Source of the DNA: Bagarius yarrelli
Lineage: Eukaryota; Chordata; Actinopteri; Siluriformes; Sisoridae
Reading direction: 5' to 3'
Assembly: GCA_005784505.1 (NCBI GenBank)
Contig: VCAZ01000036.1
Location: forward strand, 952,001-1,016,000
Length of the DNA: 64,000 bases
Shown piece after piece: positions 12,901 to 26,984 of the stretch (its first letter is position 1; each line of letters begins with the position of its first letter). Below the pieces are notes generated by a model, which had not been told where the DNA came from, did no database searches, and worked only from the letters and a program-made list of their open reading frames with translations. Both the position numbers and the translations under genes were made by a program.

Positions 12901-15900
12901 GAGTCAGTAATCTCAGCTAACACTGATATTACAATAACAGGTCTTAACAGTTTACGTGATTTGGCCTGTGGCTTGCTTAGTTTGAGACTCTTAATTTACA
13001 GATACTAGTTAAACTGAACTAAGTGTTTCTGTGAGTGTTTATTTTTGTCCTTGTATTAACATAGACTTCTCTTATTTGATTTTGTAAAGCTGCTTCGCCA
13101 CAAACCCTGCTGTTAAAAGTGCAATATAAATGAAGGCGTCTTGACCATCTGATTTTTCATTACGCCGCAGCCAAACACAGAAAGCAGAATACTGGTGTGC
13201 TAGCAAGAGATTGTACGATAGGGGAGGGGGACGGGACCACCGAGTAAATTTTTACAGTAGGTGGAATTTTTACAGAGGTCAAGTGAGAAAAATACAGACA
13301 TGGCTTATTGAAATCTCAAAGTATATCTTGGAAACTGTAGTCCTGCCCAAATGGGGCTAAAGTCAAGTATAAGCATAAGTAGCGAGTATAGAGCAGAAAG
13401 CCTGTAGATATGTCAGTAAGTCGAGTTTACTTCAGTATCATTTTATTTAGTATTACTTTAATTAGTCCATAAAAGTCTAAACTACAAGAAAATGTGTTAT
13501 TTTTAGTTTTAGTTTTAACTGGGATATTTCAAACATGAATTAAAAAATATTCTGGCAGCCAATGAAGCGATTTACAGTGTTTAGAACTTTTTCAAGTGTC
13601 TCAATTTATAGTTGAAAAAATCTTTTAAATATTGACATAAGTACATAAACCTGAAAAATAAAGTTCTTGTAAGACGAAACAGGTGTTGGTACTGGACTGG
13701 AAACAGGTTGTAATGTTAATAGAGTGAAACGGACAGAAGAATCGTACCCCTGTAATGCGCAGACGGGACCGGGTTCTTCTCTTGAACAGTTTGGTGGCTG
13801 TCCGTCGGGCAACTGACTTACTGCCCCTCTCTGATTGGCCCTCGTAGCCATCACTTAGGCCCGAGGTCACGTCTGAAGCATAACTGCAAGGAATTCAAAA
13901 CACTTTTCTCATTAAGAGGATATGATATAAACTTCTACACTCAAAAAAGGAAATATGTAAGCAATCAGATTAACCAAACAATATTATGTAACTCAGGAAA
14001 GTCTGATTAAAAAAATATTTAATCCTCTGCTGATTTTGTACGTTTGCCCACTGACATAGAAATGATCAGTCTATATTTTAATGGTGGTTTTATTCTAACA
14101 GTGAGAAGCAGAATAAGAACTAAAACATCCAGAAAAACACTGTTGCTAACTGCTGTCACATCCTTACCAAGCTGCTTGGCGATGGTCTTGTGTAAAGCTA
14201 CAGTCTCATCCGTGACACCCTTGGACAGCTTTTTGGTGGAGAGTTTGATTGATTGATTGATTAAAATCTTTTATACAGGAAATGAGCTGAGATTAGGAAC
14301 ACTCCCTTTAAGAGTGTCCTTTTAAGAGAGTCCATTTAGGAGAGTAACTTTAAGAGAGTCCCTTTAAGAGAGTCCCTTCAATTGAGTCCCATTAAGAGAA
14401 ACCCTTTAAGAGAGTCCTTTTAGAAGAGTACCTTTAAGAGAGTACCTTTAAGAGAGTCCATTCAGGAGAGTCCTATTAATAGAGTCCCTTCAGGAAAGTC
14501 CCATTAAGATAGTTCTTTTAAGAGAGAGTCCCTTTAAGAGAGTCTATTAAGAGAGTCCCTTTAAGAAAGTGTTCCTAATCCCAGCTCATTATACATGTAT
14601 AAAAGTATTTATTTCATTGAGATGCAAATCAATTTATAACTTTTTTGAAATGTGTTTTTCTGGATGTTTTTTGATGTTATTCTGTTTCTCACTGTTAGAA
14701 TAAACTGGCCGTTAAAATTATACACTGATCATTTCTTTATCAGGCAAACGTACAAAATCAGCAGAGGGATCAAACCTTTTTTTTTCTCTCACTGTATGTT
14801 CATCTTATCCCAGACCTGATTTAAACAGGTACCCTAATGACTGGGCGGAATGATGACTGGGCAGAATGATGACTGGGCGGAATGATGACTGGGCTGAATG
14901 ATAAATGGGCTGAATTATCACAGGGCTGAATGATGACTGGCCGGAATGATGACTGGGCTGAATGATGACTGGGCGGAATGATGACTGGCTGGAATGATGA
15001 CTGGCCGGAATGATGACTGGCCGGAATGATGACTAAGCCGAATGATGTGGGGAAAAGTGTGATGGATTTAGATGTATAGTAAAAAAGTACAGTGGTTTTA
15101 TTGTGTCGGTTCTAAAACAGATCAAATTTTCGTCCCAGATTTGAATTTGGATCTTATTTAGAGATGTGATAAACATGTGGATGAACAAAAACTTAGCATT
15201 AATTTTCCTCAGTTCAAACAACTGAAACTGATCTACTGTAGCACTTTTTATTTACATAAATTTAACAAGCTTTTATTGTTTCTAGTACGAGAGTTTTAGC
15301 GCCGCATTATCGCCGCAACTAATCTTTTGAGGTGAATGTTTTAATGTATTCAGAAGAACGTTAAATTTATAAGGAAAATAATGAAATACTTCAGAAATAA
15401 AGTCAGAATAGTTTAGGAATCAAGTTAAAAGTACGAGAAAAAGGTGAAGATTAAAGTCGTAATATTTTAAGAAAAATTATCACAAATTGTAAGAAATTTT
15501 TCTGTATTTTGTATAAATGGATTTTGGAGTTAAATTATATGAAATTCTTTTGTGTTTTTGGTAAATCAGTTTGGAGTATAGCGATTATTATATCTTATAT
15601 ATATTAATATATTATATATTATATATTAATATATTAATATATTAATAATTAATAAACAGACACTGCGGCGGTTCTGAACCTAAAGTAAAACTGAACCGAA
15701 TCCTCTTAAAGATCATTAATCTGTTAGTGTGTTAATGTAAAGATGAACGATTCTCTCTCCTCTACTAAGACTTTATTATCGTAATTTAGATGTTATTCTA
15801 AAAATATTACAACTACATTCTTGTAATTTCAACTATATTCTTGGAATTACGATTTTATTGTCAAAAAATGGGTTCGTTTTACGTAATTTAGAATTTTTTT

Positions 15901-15973
15901 ATTTTGACATTTTCTTGTAATTAGGATTTTTTTCTGGTAATTTTGACTTATTCTCGAAATATTATGATATTAT

Positions 15974-16027
<54 letters not shown>

Positions 16028-16051
16028 TATATATATATGTATATATATATG

Positions 16052-16085
<34 letters not shown>

Positions 16086-19000
16086 ATTTTTTTTTTTTTT
16101 TTATTTATTTATTTTTTTTTTTTTTTGTGGCACTAAAACACTAAAACTGGTACATGCAAAAAAAAAGTATAGGTCAATATTATTCAGAAGAACTGGGACA
16201 AAAGAGAACAAAAACTGTCCCTGTATGTACTGAATGGAGTTTTTGCTGCTGGAGGAGGTGTGGAAGGATTTTGACATCTGTGATTGGTCGCTCAGCTACA
16301 CTATAAACGAAACACCGCACTGCATTACTGGGATTAAACTAGAACATTTAAAGGTTCACTCAGTTCAAGCAGCAAAGTTTTATCATCATTAAGGAAGCAA
16401 ACGTTCTTCATTTCTTTAAGACACTCATTACTGAATATATGAGACTCAAACACTGAACATATGGATTTAAATTAATATTATTGCCCTGGGTTTTTTTTTC
16501 TTCTTGTAGCTCTGTGGCTTTGGAAGTATATGTGAAAGTTTGTTTTGAAAGCGGTTCAGGAAGCTAATTGTGTCTCGCACGTCTACAGGCGCAACAGAGG
16601 TTGCCAAGTCCTCACGCGCCTGGCATTCTTAGAAAAGTTTACGAGATGCCTACTGCTTGGACTGAATGCAGCAGCGGCAGCAGGAACGGAGAAGCCAAGA
16701 GGTGGAATGTGCTCTGTTTTGAAAGATGAGACTTTGAGGAGTTCCTGCCAAGCCCTCTGACTTTAAAAACACACACACACACACACACTTTCGCAGGCTT
16801 ACACACAACTAATGCACCACCTGGGGACAGTAAAGCTGTTATTTTCCCAAACTTAGTATTATCATTGTGGTATGAATAGAAACCAAGATCTGTGTGGTTT
16901 AAGCATCTCGTGTGTGTGTGTGTGTGTGTGTTTGGGGGTCAGAGACAGCTAAAAGACACACTACGCAAGTATTTACCTGTCCACAGGCGAGGAGAAAGAA
17001 CTGGGAGGCTCCGAAACTTTCTTGTCGGTACTGTTACATACTGCAATGCTCTGGCAAGAGAGGGGTTAAAGACGAGGTTAAGACATCAACACCTTCATCC
17101 ACTACAATAATTTACAGTTTAAAGCGAAACAGGAGACAAAGTCATGCTTGTGGATAAGCACTAGGCAGCAGGAGGCTCATGCTTTAATCGTGGGCAGGAA
17201 CGCGCACCACAGCCAACATGTGACTAAAATGGCTTTATTTCTAATCCCTGTTTTATGTTAACTGCTTGGTCAGTGAAACGGTAAAACTATGCGGTTGCCA
17301 TTCCCACACTATCTCCTCATACCTGCGATTTTTTTCCTCACACTACTTCTGGTGGCCCTGATGGTGAGGAGTGTTGGACTTTTCTGTCCGTCACTAATGA
17401 AATAACAAATTTTATTTTTCTTGTTGATTCATCCGTTGCTGTCTGCTTTAAAAAAAATGCGCTTTGTCTACTGACATCATCCTTTCCCGCTCGAGACTAG
17501 CAAGGTATTGGGGCCTGTTTGGAGCCTGGATCTAAGCACTGGCCCCAGGCACCAGTGGAAAAGCGACAGAAGTTGACATTTTAAGTGTTTTAACCCTAAC
17601 TCAATATGGCAGCCCAGAACTGCAGAGATAAACCTGCTATCCTTTCATTTATTGGCTTCTATGAAAATGATCGCACTATGATAATTCATTGCACCTAGAC
17701 CAAACTTTGGGCAAACTCCTTTGGGCAATTTAGAATCACTAATCAATCTAACATACATGTTTTTGGACTGTGGGAGGAAACCAGAGAACCCAGACCTTCC
17801 CGCTGTGAGGCAACAATGCTAACCACCAGGCCACCGTGCCGCCTACACATTGAGCATTTATGCTGGTAAATATATATTAAAAATGCATTTTACAGACATG
17901 CGACTATTATCAAATGACTAATAAGAAATAAAGCAATTCCTCAGACGCTCTTACCGAGGGAAACCGGAGAAGCGGCATCGCTGAAGTCAAGGTGGGTGCG
18001 GCGGGGGGCGTGGCCCAGTTTGAGGGTGGGGTCGAAGGGCTGCAGAGGATTCCCACAGCAGCATCAAGCCCTTCCTGAAAGCCAGACGGACTGAGATACC
18101 CATCTGTCTCACAGTCAGCTGGAAAGAAGAAAAAAAATTAACATAGTTTAAGAAAAAAAATGACAGGATCCAAAATAATTCATTTACAAATTGTTTTGTT
18201 CCAGTCCGCATAAAAAATATTTTTATTTATGTATAACATGTACAGCATATTACAGACGGCCTTATAGGTGGCATCTTACATTTGTCTCGTTTACATAAAG
18301 CTAAGCAAGTAATGGCCTTATCTCAAGCGCCCAGCAGTAGCAGCTCTGGTGACCTGGGAATTAAACTCACAATCTTTCAAACAACAGTTCCAATACCCAT
18401 GTGTTGGACTGCTAATTGGAACATCGGAGTTCGATTCAAAGCACCAACCAGGTTCCCCTGTTGGGCCCCTGAGCAAGGCCTTTAACCACCAATCGCTCAG
18501 ATGTATAAATGAGATAAATGTAAGTCGCTCTGGATACATTTAGACAAGCTGCAATGGCTGAGCTGCTTTATTGGAAGAACCTATTTGAGGAACCCATCTT
18601 CAGAATTCGCTTATTTATCACTGATAATGCACAAAGTCCCCGATCTTCATGAAAACATGCTGTGTTCTGGATGTTTTGGAGTGGAAAACTCTCATGTCTC
18701 TCACTTTGACTCAACACCACTGAACACCTTTGGGATGAACTGGAACCCAGATTGAACCCCAGACCTCCTCGCCTCAACATTAGTGTCTGAATGATCTGAA
18801 TGATCACACATACTGAATGATCACACATAGAAATGTAAAGATCGGCTATTCCAAATCTTCTGTCCATGCCCTACTTTACTCAAAGACTGCTAATTATGTG
18901 CAGCTTCGGTGTGTATTGCTCAACCCCACTACTAAACTCTTGGCATCAGCCTGAAGCTTGGGCAACAGTTCAGCTGTTGTAAAGGTCTCAGAAAAGTGGT

Positions 19001-22000
19001 AGAACCAGTTACAATTGCACATGTGATCTTTAAAACTACCAGGACCTTTTTAAATAAAAAAAACAACTATTCCACAAGTGGATGAAAAGAGCTGTTTGAT
19101 AAGTATCAGGTTTGCTTTGCTCGCACACTGGGATTGATTGCTTGTTCGCACATACACATACACACACAACACATGCAGGTACAATCGACATGGAGAAGCA
19201 CATGACGCAATGTCAAACTGGAGAGAATAATGGAGCTAATCTTCCTGTTCAGGTTTCCCTTTGCGCCCCTGTCCAACCCTGCGTCTCCCGGTAACCTGAA
19301 ACCCTGTTTAACAGCGCAGACCTGCTGACGATTAAAATTAGTTTATGAGGCGAGGCTGTTCCTTTCCATTCTCGGGATTCAAGCTGTGAAACTCGACACT
19401 CTATGAAGGACATTGTACACTTTCAGGAAATTGTACACTTTCAGGCTAATGAAGCAGGATGAAGTGAGAGGTGGTTAATGTGTATGACGTCGGCTACATT
19501 CAATCACGGCATTCAAAACATTGTCGTCTTTTTAGGTGACTAAAGGTTGCCAAATTATCACTAATTGACCCAGGTACTATTGACTTTATCACTTGTCTAA
19601 AATGTTGCCGACGTGTGTAAATGCGCCATTGTATTTATGATGAGTCTAAATGCTGCATTGTTCCTTTACTGGAACTATGAAACCCAAACAGCATGTCATG
19701 TCCCAGCATGATAATGCCCAAGTGCACAAAGCCTCTGAGCTCCATGAGGAGTAAAAGAACTGGAGTGTCCTGCAGGACTTTGATTCAACCCCACTGAATA
19801 TCTTGGGATGACCTGGAACATTTTCTGCACCCCAGACCTCCCACCTGATATTTGTCACAGGTAGCTTGTAAAACAGACTTCTTACACAATGTGATCTTTG
19901 TAGGCAGACGCCAAAGCAAAGCTAATAGAAGCCAGTATAAACATCTTGTTAAAGCATATAATTGGCAAAAACACTACATTCTGGTAAAAACCAGACTTCT
20001 AATCAGTTCTCTCCTCTTCTATATCCTGCTAATCCCCAAGCGTTGTAAATATTAAATACAAATGAGCCCATGCTAAAAGCTATCTCTGCGTGCTCACATG
20101 TAATTGAGGAATAGCTGGTGTGGCGGATGTGAAAGTGTTGGTCGGCCTCTGGTTCCTCCGGCTCTTGTAAAAAGGCCCCACTGTTTCCATAATCTGGTGA
20201 TATAACTGGAGAGACAGCAGGGGGATCATGAAGAGGCAGAGTGGGTGGGATCTGCACCGGGGAAGAGGTGCTATCCAGCACTTGGGCAGTGGGCTTAGGT
20301 AAGGGAGACTCAGGTTCCCCGTCGATGGTCTCCTCTTGCTTCTTCTTCTCCTCCTCACGCATCCGGCGTTGCCTTTCACGTTGCCGTTTGATGGCAGTCA
20401 CTCGGTCTCGCATTGCCTTGGCGACCAGTTTGTAGTCGGCCTCACACACGAATCCCAGCACCACCTGAGAATGGAGAAACACACTTTTTTAAGACGATTC
20501 TATAATTCAATTAAATTCTAATTCAAAATGGCAAAACTCCCTAAGACACCATGAGGAAGAAACCATGAAAGAAACCAGACTCAAAAGAAAACCTATCCTC
20601 ATCTGGGTGACACCAGAGGATGTGATGATAAAGAATTTGTCTGTCTACAACTTTTTTAATATGATTTGTGCCACATCAAGAATCAGCATAGTTTCTAAGA
20701 TTTTTTTATTCTATTTTCTTAACCAAAGCATCAAATGTCCAACAGTGCAGACCTATGCAGAAGATTGAAGGACTTTTGATAGTCTGATAATCCACATTGG
20801 ACTATTTTCATCAGCAGTGACCACCTTAAGTGATGGCATTCCAACCAGAAGTTCAGAGAGTAGAGTCTTTAAACTTCTCAAAGACGTCTCAATTATTCAC
20901 ACATTAGACATAACTTCAGACTTAATTGCCACTCATGTTCCTACATATGCAAGGATTTAGGGCTTTTTCCTTGTTAAAAATGCTGCTCGCACAGGGAGCT
21001 ATTGTTTGTGTTTAAAGACTGTTGACTAGGGCGTTTTGTTGAACCATACCTTAAAGGTGTTTACTCTAAAAGTCACAAACCCTATTACTTTTCTTTATAG
21101 TACAATCTAATATGACCTGAAAAATGGAAAAAGCCACCAAGAACTCCCAACAACCGAAATAGACAGCATGTGTACGTGTCTATTCTCGGGTAGTCTCGCA
21201 TAGCCAGACCTACAGACCGGCAGCAGGAGGTCTGGACTCCAGCACAGCTTTTATTGGTCAAGAGCACAGCTGACTGACAGGTGAAGCAACCAATCACAGT
21301 TTAGGTGCATGTAAATGTAAAGTCCCTACAAAAACAGTATTCAAGAAAGTTGTGTAAAAATAAATAATTCTGTAAACTTTTTTAAATGATCCTCATAAGC
21401 GCTCAATTTGTCACAACTGTGAACATGTTTACATAACATGTTGAAATCTAGTAGAACTCAACCAATCAGATGACGCCTCCCAGAAAGTTATTATCAGACA
21501 TTCAAACGGTGGTTTATAGGCGTTGTCCATCATCATTATCATCTCAGCCAGTAAGATGAATATGATAACCGCAAGCGGATCGGGAAATTTGTTCTTGATG
21601 AAAAGTGCACTGTAAGAGAAAGAAGGGATTGTGTAACTTAATTTACATACGGTCCGGTCCTCAAATCCTCCTGCATATGAGAACTCTGAAAGGGTTTGTT
21701 TGGCAACACAGCTCTCACTCTGCTCCATCATAAAACATGTGACCTCCTCTTCCGCCAGTGGCCGGCAGCTCATGTTACCAGACCGATGAATATGCTGCAG
21801 AGCTTTGTCCTTGAACGTTGTTACGCAGCCAGGGAGACTGTACGGCTAAATATGGCTTTTGGCCCTGCTGTTATTGGCAATTATTTAAGGCACAACTCTT
21901 TTGAGGGAATCTTTACTATAAAACAACAAAGGAAGAGTGAAAACAAACAGATCCACTGGGTCACTGACAAAAGATTCCAGAGACCAGTGAAAAAAGATCC

Positions 22001-24560
22001 TACCTAGATCATGGATCTTATTCTGAAAAACAAACACAAGCCCCTTTCAAGTAGCTATCGAAGCTTTTTTAGGGTAAAGTAGCCAATGCAGGCACAGATT
22101 TTCAACTCTGCTAGAAGATTCCAGTGGATTTTACAAACAAATTTGCATATTCAGTGATTTGGAAGACACACTTATGCAGAGCAATTTACAATTATCTCGT
22201 CTATAGAACCGAGCAGTTGAGGATTAATAGCCTTGCTCAGGGGCCCAGCAGTGGCAGTTTGGTGGTGCTGCCAATTCAACCGACAAAATCTAAGCAATCC
22301 GAAACCTTAACCACTCTGAATAGAAAACTATTTCAAATAGGATAATCAAATAATATTATTACATTTACATTAACGAAAACACACACAACGTAGCCAAAAG
22401 TATTGGATCAGCAGGTCTGATTCTGTAGTCCGTTTGGGTTTGGATCGGATCAGAATGGTAACTTTCATACACTGATGATTTACATCCAGGCACCTGCTGT
22501 TCACCCATATATGCTAATCAGTAGTTGGTCTTTGGGGAAAATGCTGAACACTGATTGGACATTAGCTGTTTCAGTCGATCGCAAGTCAGACATGCGCGTC
22601 AGCAAGTGGAGTCGTCCAAGGTAAATGATGTACATTATACTTAATAAAACCAGTTTATTCCAGTTCATCCTATTGTAGTGGTTTTTTTACAATATTTATA
22701 GTTTATTTTTCTTATTTAGAAATTTGGAATGAATTAAATGCATTTCAATTCATTTCAATAGAAAAAAAAAATTTGACATACGAGTATTTTGCGTTACGGG
22801 CTCCATCACTAAACAAATTAAACTCGTAAGTCAGGGCACCGCTGTTTTTGACTTCCTGAACATTTTTCAGATCTCCTGATGCTTATCTCATGTCCACTCA
22901 CCATCTCCTGCGCCACCTCTTCAGGCACGTCCTTGTAGAGCTCGAACAGGAATTCAATGGCATTGTTGTCCTTGTACTTGCCATGAAGCTTCTTGGTGCC
23001 GTCCATGCGCAGCCAGAGCTTCAGGCTGGACTTCTCCGTGTCGTCCTCCTCTGCCAACTCCACCCGTATGCCGTTGTGCTCCTGGAAGAACGTGTGCTCC
23101 AGCAGGTCCTGAATGGTGTATCTGCCCACAGAGATAGACATGAAAGATTAACATGGATTTAATTAATGATAGGAATTTTTTTGTATTATTATTATTAGGA
23201 AATACTAGATGCTAATTAGATTAGGGCAGATGACCTCGTTACTTAGTGATAAACTGAGATAAAGATGTGTCTACAACAGCAAACAGCATTATTCTTTATT
23301 TCTATCCAGTATCTCCTACAAAAATTACAGAAAAAATGTTGTAATCAAAATTTAGCCCTAATCCTGTGTTACCTTTCATCTTTGTTCGTACGGATGCATC
23401 CTTCTATAATCTCCTTCAACTCGGGAACTTTCACTTTGTAAAAGCTGTCGGGTTTCATGCCCTAAGACAGAAACAGGAAATATCGAATGTCAGGGGAAAA
23501 CAGATTGTAAGAGGTTAATTGACCGATATATCTGATATATCGATTGGTAGTTGGGATTATCGGCATCTCACGCTAAAACTTCCTGTTCAGATTTTGATGG
23601 TTGGACATCAAGAACAAAAGAAGGCCCAAAAACATGTGAACAAACATGGTGTCCAATCCAAAAGATGAAAATCAGAGACTAGCAAGGTTAAAACTACTGA
23701 ATGGAAATAAATGGCTTACTAACGTTACAGACCAGGGAACGCAGCGCAGACCTTGTAACGAGAAACTGAAACGAAGAGATGTGAAAGAAAAAATCATTAA
23801 AATAATGGTGATTGTGCAAATGGGAGTCCGGGACACTCAGTCCATGGCGGCCATGTTTGTCGCGGTAAACAGACTGTCTGAAATGGCATAAATCTTTACT
23901 GAAAGGTATGTTGAAAAAAAAAGTATGCGAGGTGAGTAGTATGTCTGGATTACTAATATGACACCCATGTCTCCGTAGTTAGTCTGGCCCCAGAGAGGGG
24001 CGACGGCTGTTTTACTGCAGCGTCTAGTGCTAAAAGTATGCTATGCAGCTGACTTGTTAGTAAATTATTCCACAGAGCCAACAACAACATCAACACCACG
24101 GCTCCTCTGGGGCATTGCACAACTTACACCCACCGTTACACAGAGCTACAGACCTGTAACCTCCTCTAGCATGAATTACTGCATCGGCTTTACAAGCGGA
24201 TCACGCTGAACTCTGTGCTGTTAATCAGAATTATTCACTAAAAATTGACATTAAAGTATGTGTTTAATAGATGACTGAAATATTTAGCGTATTGCTAATG
24301 AACAGCTGTTTGGTATAAGAACTCATCCTCTTTTTATCTCTCACTAATGATGAGGTGTTTGTTAGGCTGCTTCCTGATGCTAAGTACACAAGCTATAGTT
24401 TAGTAATGCTAATTTTCACCTTATTTAAGCTAAAGCTTACACACCTTTATTCTCCCATTCCTCTCTTCCTATTTATTGCTCTCTAACAGCAAGGTGTTTC
24501 ATGTTTAATGCTAATTTCTGGCTTGTTTTAGCTATGAACTTAGCTTGTTTCTTTACTAGC

Positions 24561-24600
<40 letters not shown>

Positions 24601-24904
24601 TCTCTCTTTTTCTACTCTTTCACTTTCCTTTTTCTTTTCCTGTCTTGATCCGTAATTTTCTTTTATCTCACTCTTTTTATTTTTTGCTCTTACTTTTCTC
24701 TCTTTTCCTCTCAATCTCTTATCTTACTTTTTTTTTATATATATATATATATATATAATATATATATATATATGTATATACTATACGCCCTTATTTTACT
24801 TACCTTTATTTATTTTATTTCTTTATCCCCTATCTTTTTCCGTACTCTTACTCTTTTCCTTTCTCTTAATTTTCTCTCTCTTTCACTCTTTCTTTTCTGT
24901 CTCT

Positions 24905-24950
<46 letters not shown>

Positions 24951-26946
24951 CTGCATATTTTTTCATTCCTCTTTTCTTTCTTACTATATCCCCCTCTTTT
25001 TTCCTTACTCTTTTTATCACTTACTCTCTCTCCCTTGGTCTTACTTCTCTCCCTCTCTCTGTCTTCCTTTTTCACTCTCTCTTGTTTATACTCTTAATTA
25101 ATATCACCCTGTGGTTCATCTTTCACTACACAGCTGCTGTTAAAGGAAAGTCATTCATTAACACCTTCTGACCAATCACAGCGGAGCATTCACCGGCGCT
25201 GTGGAATCAGAGTGATTAACCTCTTCCTGTAAAATGTACTCATTATAGAATTCAACTCCTCCTGCGTTTTGTCCCGCAGCGCTTGCGTGCGGGGGTGCAG
25301 CTCGGCTTGAAGGTGCACTGTTGCTGAGTCGTCACCTTGCATGCTTTCCCTACGGTCCCCCCCCACCCCATCCGCCCGTGTTTGTGTTGTTCATTTTTCA
25401 AACCCGCTCATCGCTACAGAAGACGTGCCAGAAAGAAGTCTCCGTTCTGGTCTGGTGAAATACAAGATGATTCACCTGCTGCCGCTTTTCCAACAGGTCT
25501 CAATGTGATCGTCTGCTATAAATATAGTTCATTTAGTAGCTTTAAATCAACGCTGACGTTCCGCACTTTACCGTATTGTTAAGGAAGCTTGGGAAAGCTT
25601 CCTTAAGTAAGTGGTGGTAAGTGGGTAAATAAGTGGTGGCTTAGTGGTTAAGATGTTGGACTGATATCAAAAAGACCGGGGTTCGATTCCCAACACCACC
25701 AAGCCACCACTGTAGGCCCCCGAGCAAGGCCCTTAACCTCCAATTGCTTAGTTGTATAAAATAAATAAATGTAGGTTGCTCTGGTTAAGGGCGTCTGCCG
25801 AATGCTGTTAAGGTTGGAATTTTTTTTTTAATCCAACGTCTAAAAGGCAAAAGAGACAAAAGACCGCTGTGCTGCTTCTAAAACAACTTCCAGCTGTAAA
25901 AATGGTAAATGTGATCACTTCCAAATCGCCGAAAACAGGAGGAAGGAGAGGACTCCGAATAACGACATTGTACAGTTACATAATCAAAAGTGTTGCCCGT
26001 GGAGTGTTTTTCAAAACAACGATATAATGACGGGATCTTCGCAGGGGACATTCCAAAGTCCACAGCGGAGCTAATCGACTCAGATCAGATCCCGACTCAA
26101 GGTCAACTCTTGGACAGTCGGTGAAGGAAATGAGGACAGAAAGTAAAAAAAGACAGAGATACAGTGGAGCGTTTACTGGGGTAAAGTTTGATCTTGCGGC
26201 AGTACGTGGGGCCCCACTTGGTTGGTCTCACATGAGTAAAGACTTCCAGATGGATCTGCATATGGCACTTATGTAAACCTCTTCCCTGCTGTGCCACACA
26301 TAACAGACAGCATCCACAATAAAACAATAAGAACCAAACCTGACTCAGTGCCAGCCATCTGATTGGTAACTCCGAAATAGACCTGTAGGGTAAGAAAAAG
26401 AGACACACAACGAGAGAAAAGGGGTGGAAGAGAGAGAGAAAAAGAGAAATTTGAAAGAATAAAGGAATGAAAAAAGAAAAGCGAGAAAACAGAATTGAAA
26501 GAAAGATGAAACAAGAAAGAAGGAATGATAGATAGAGAGAATAATAAAAAGACAAAGAGAGACGGAATAAATGAAGGGGAGAGAGAGAAAATAGAGAAAG
26601 GCTTGGAGAGAAAAAGGAAGAGAGAGAAAGAATACAATGGAATGAATTATGGGAACATTATAAGAAAAGGAAAAAAGAATAACAGTCAAAAAGTGTGATT
26701 GATAAAAAGAGAGAATTAAGGAATGAGGAAGGGGGAGGAGAGCAAGGATGACAGAGAATGATGAAAAGAGAGAGGTGAAAGAAATGAAAGGAGTCAGAGA
26801 AAGACAGAGAGATGAAAAAAAGGAAAAGAGACAAATAGAAAAAATATACAATAAGAGAAAACGCAAATGAGAAAAGGAGAGAAACAGAGAGAAAATATAG
26901 AGAATGACAGAAGTATAGAAAATTAAGGAGGAATTGAAAGAACGCA

Positions 26947-26984
<38 letters not shown>

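Larger units (their letters stand above)
13884..17954 (-). other. wnk4 intron 8, repeat-filled
   Basis: A 4.1-kb intron. It holds a Tc1 element with an internal 14-bp array, a 16-bp array, a long AT tract with poly-T, CA/TG tracts and a V-SINE-like fragment. Confidence 0.75.
18119..20097 (-). other. wnk4 intron 7
   Basis: A 2-kb intron with one rearranged SINE (18320-18541) and two Tc1-like remnants (18595-18830 and 19655-19850). Confidence 0.65.
20465..22901 (-). other. wnk4 intron 6
   Basis: A 2.4-kb intron with a dispersed-repeat piece (21185-21310), a reverse SINE (22150-22325) and a possible Tc1-like end (about 22392-22600). Confidence 0.6.

Noticed and set aside
25617..25700. tRNA genes at sequences with GGTTCGATTCC
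   Set aside because: They have a B box but no cloverleaf, and they continue into the SINE body repeated many times in the window.
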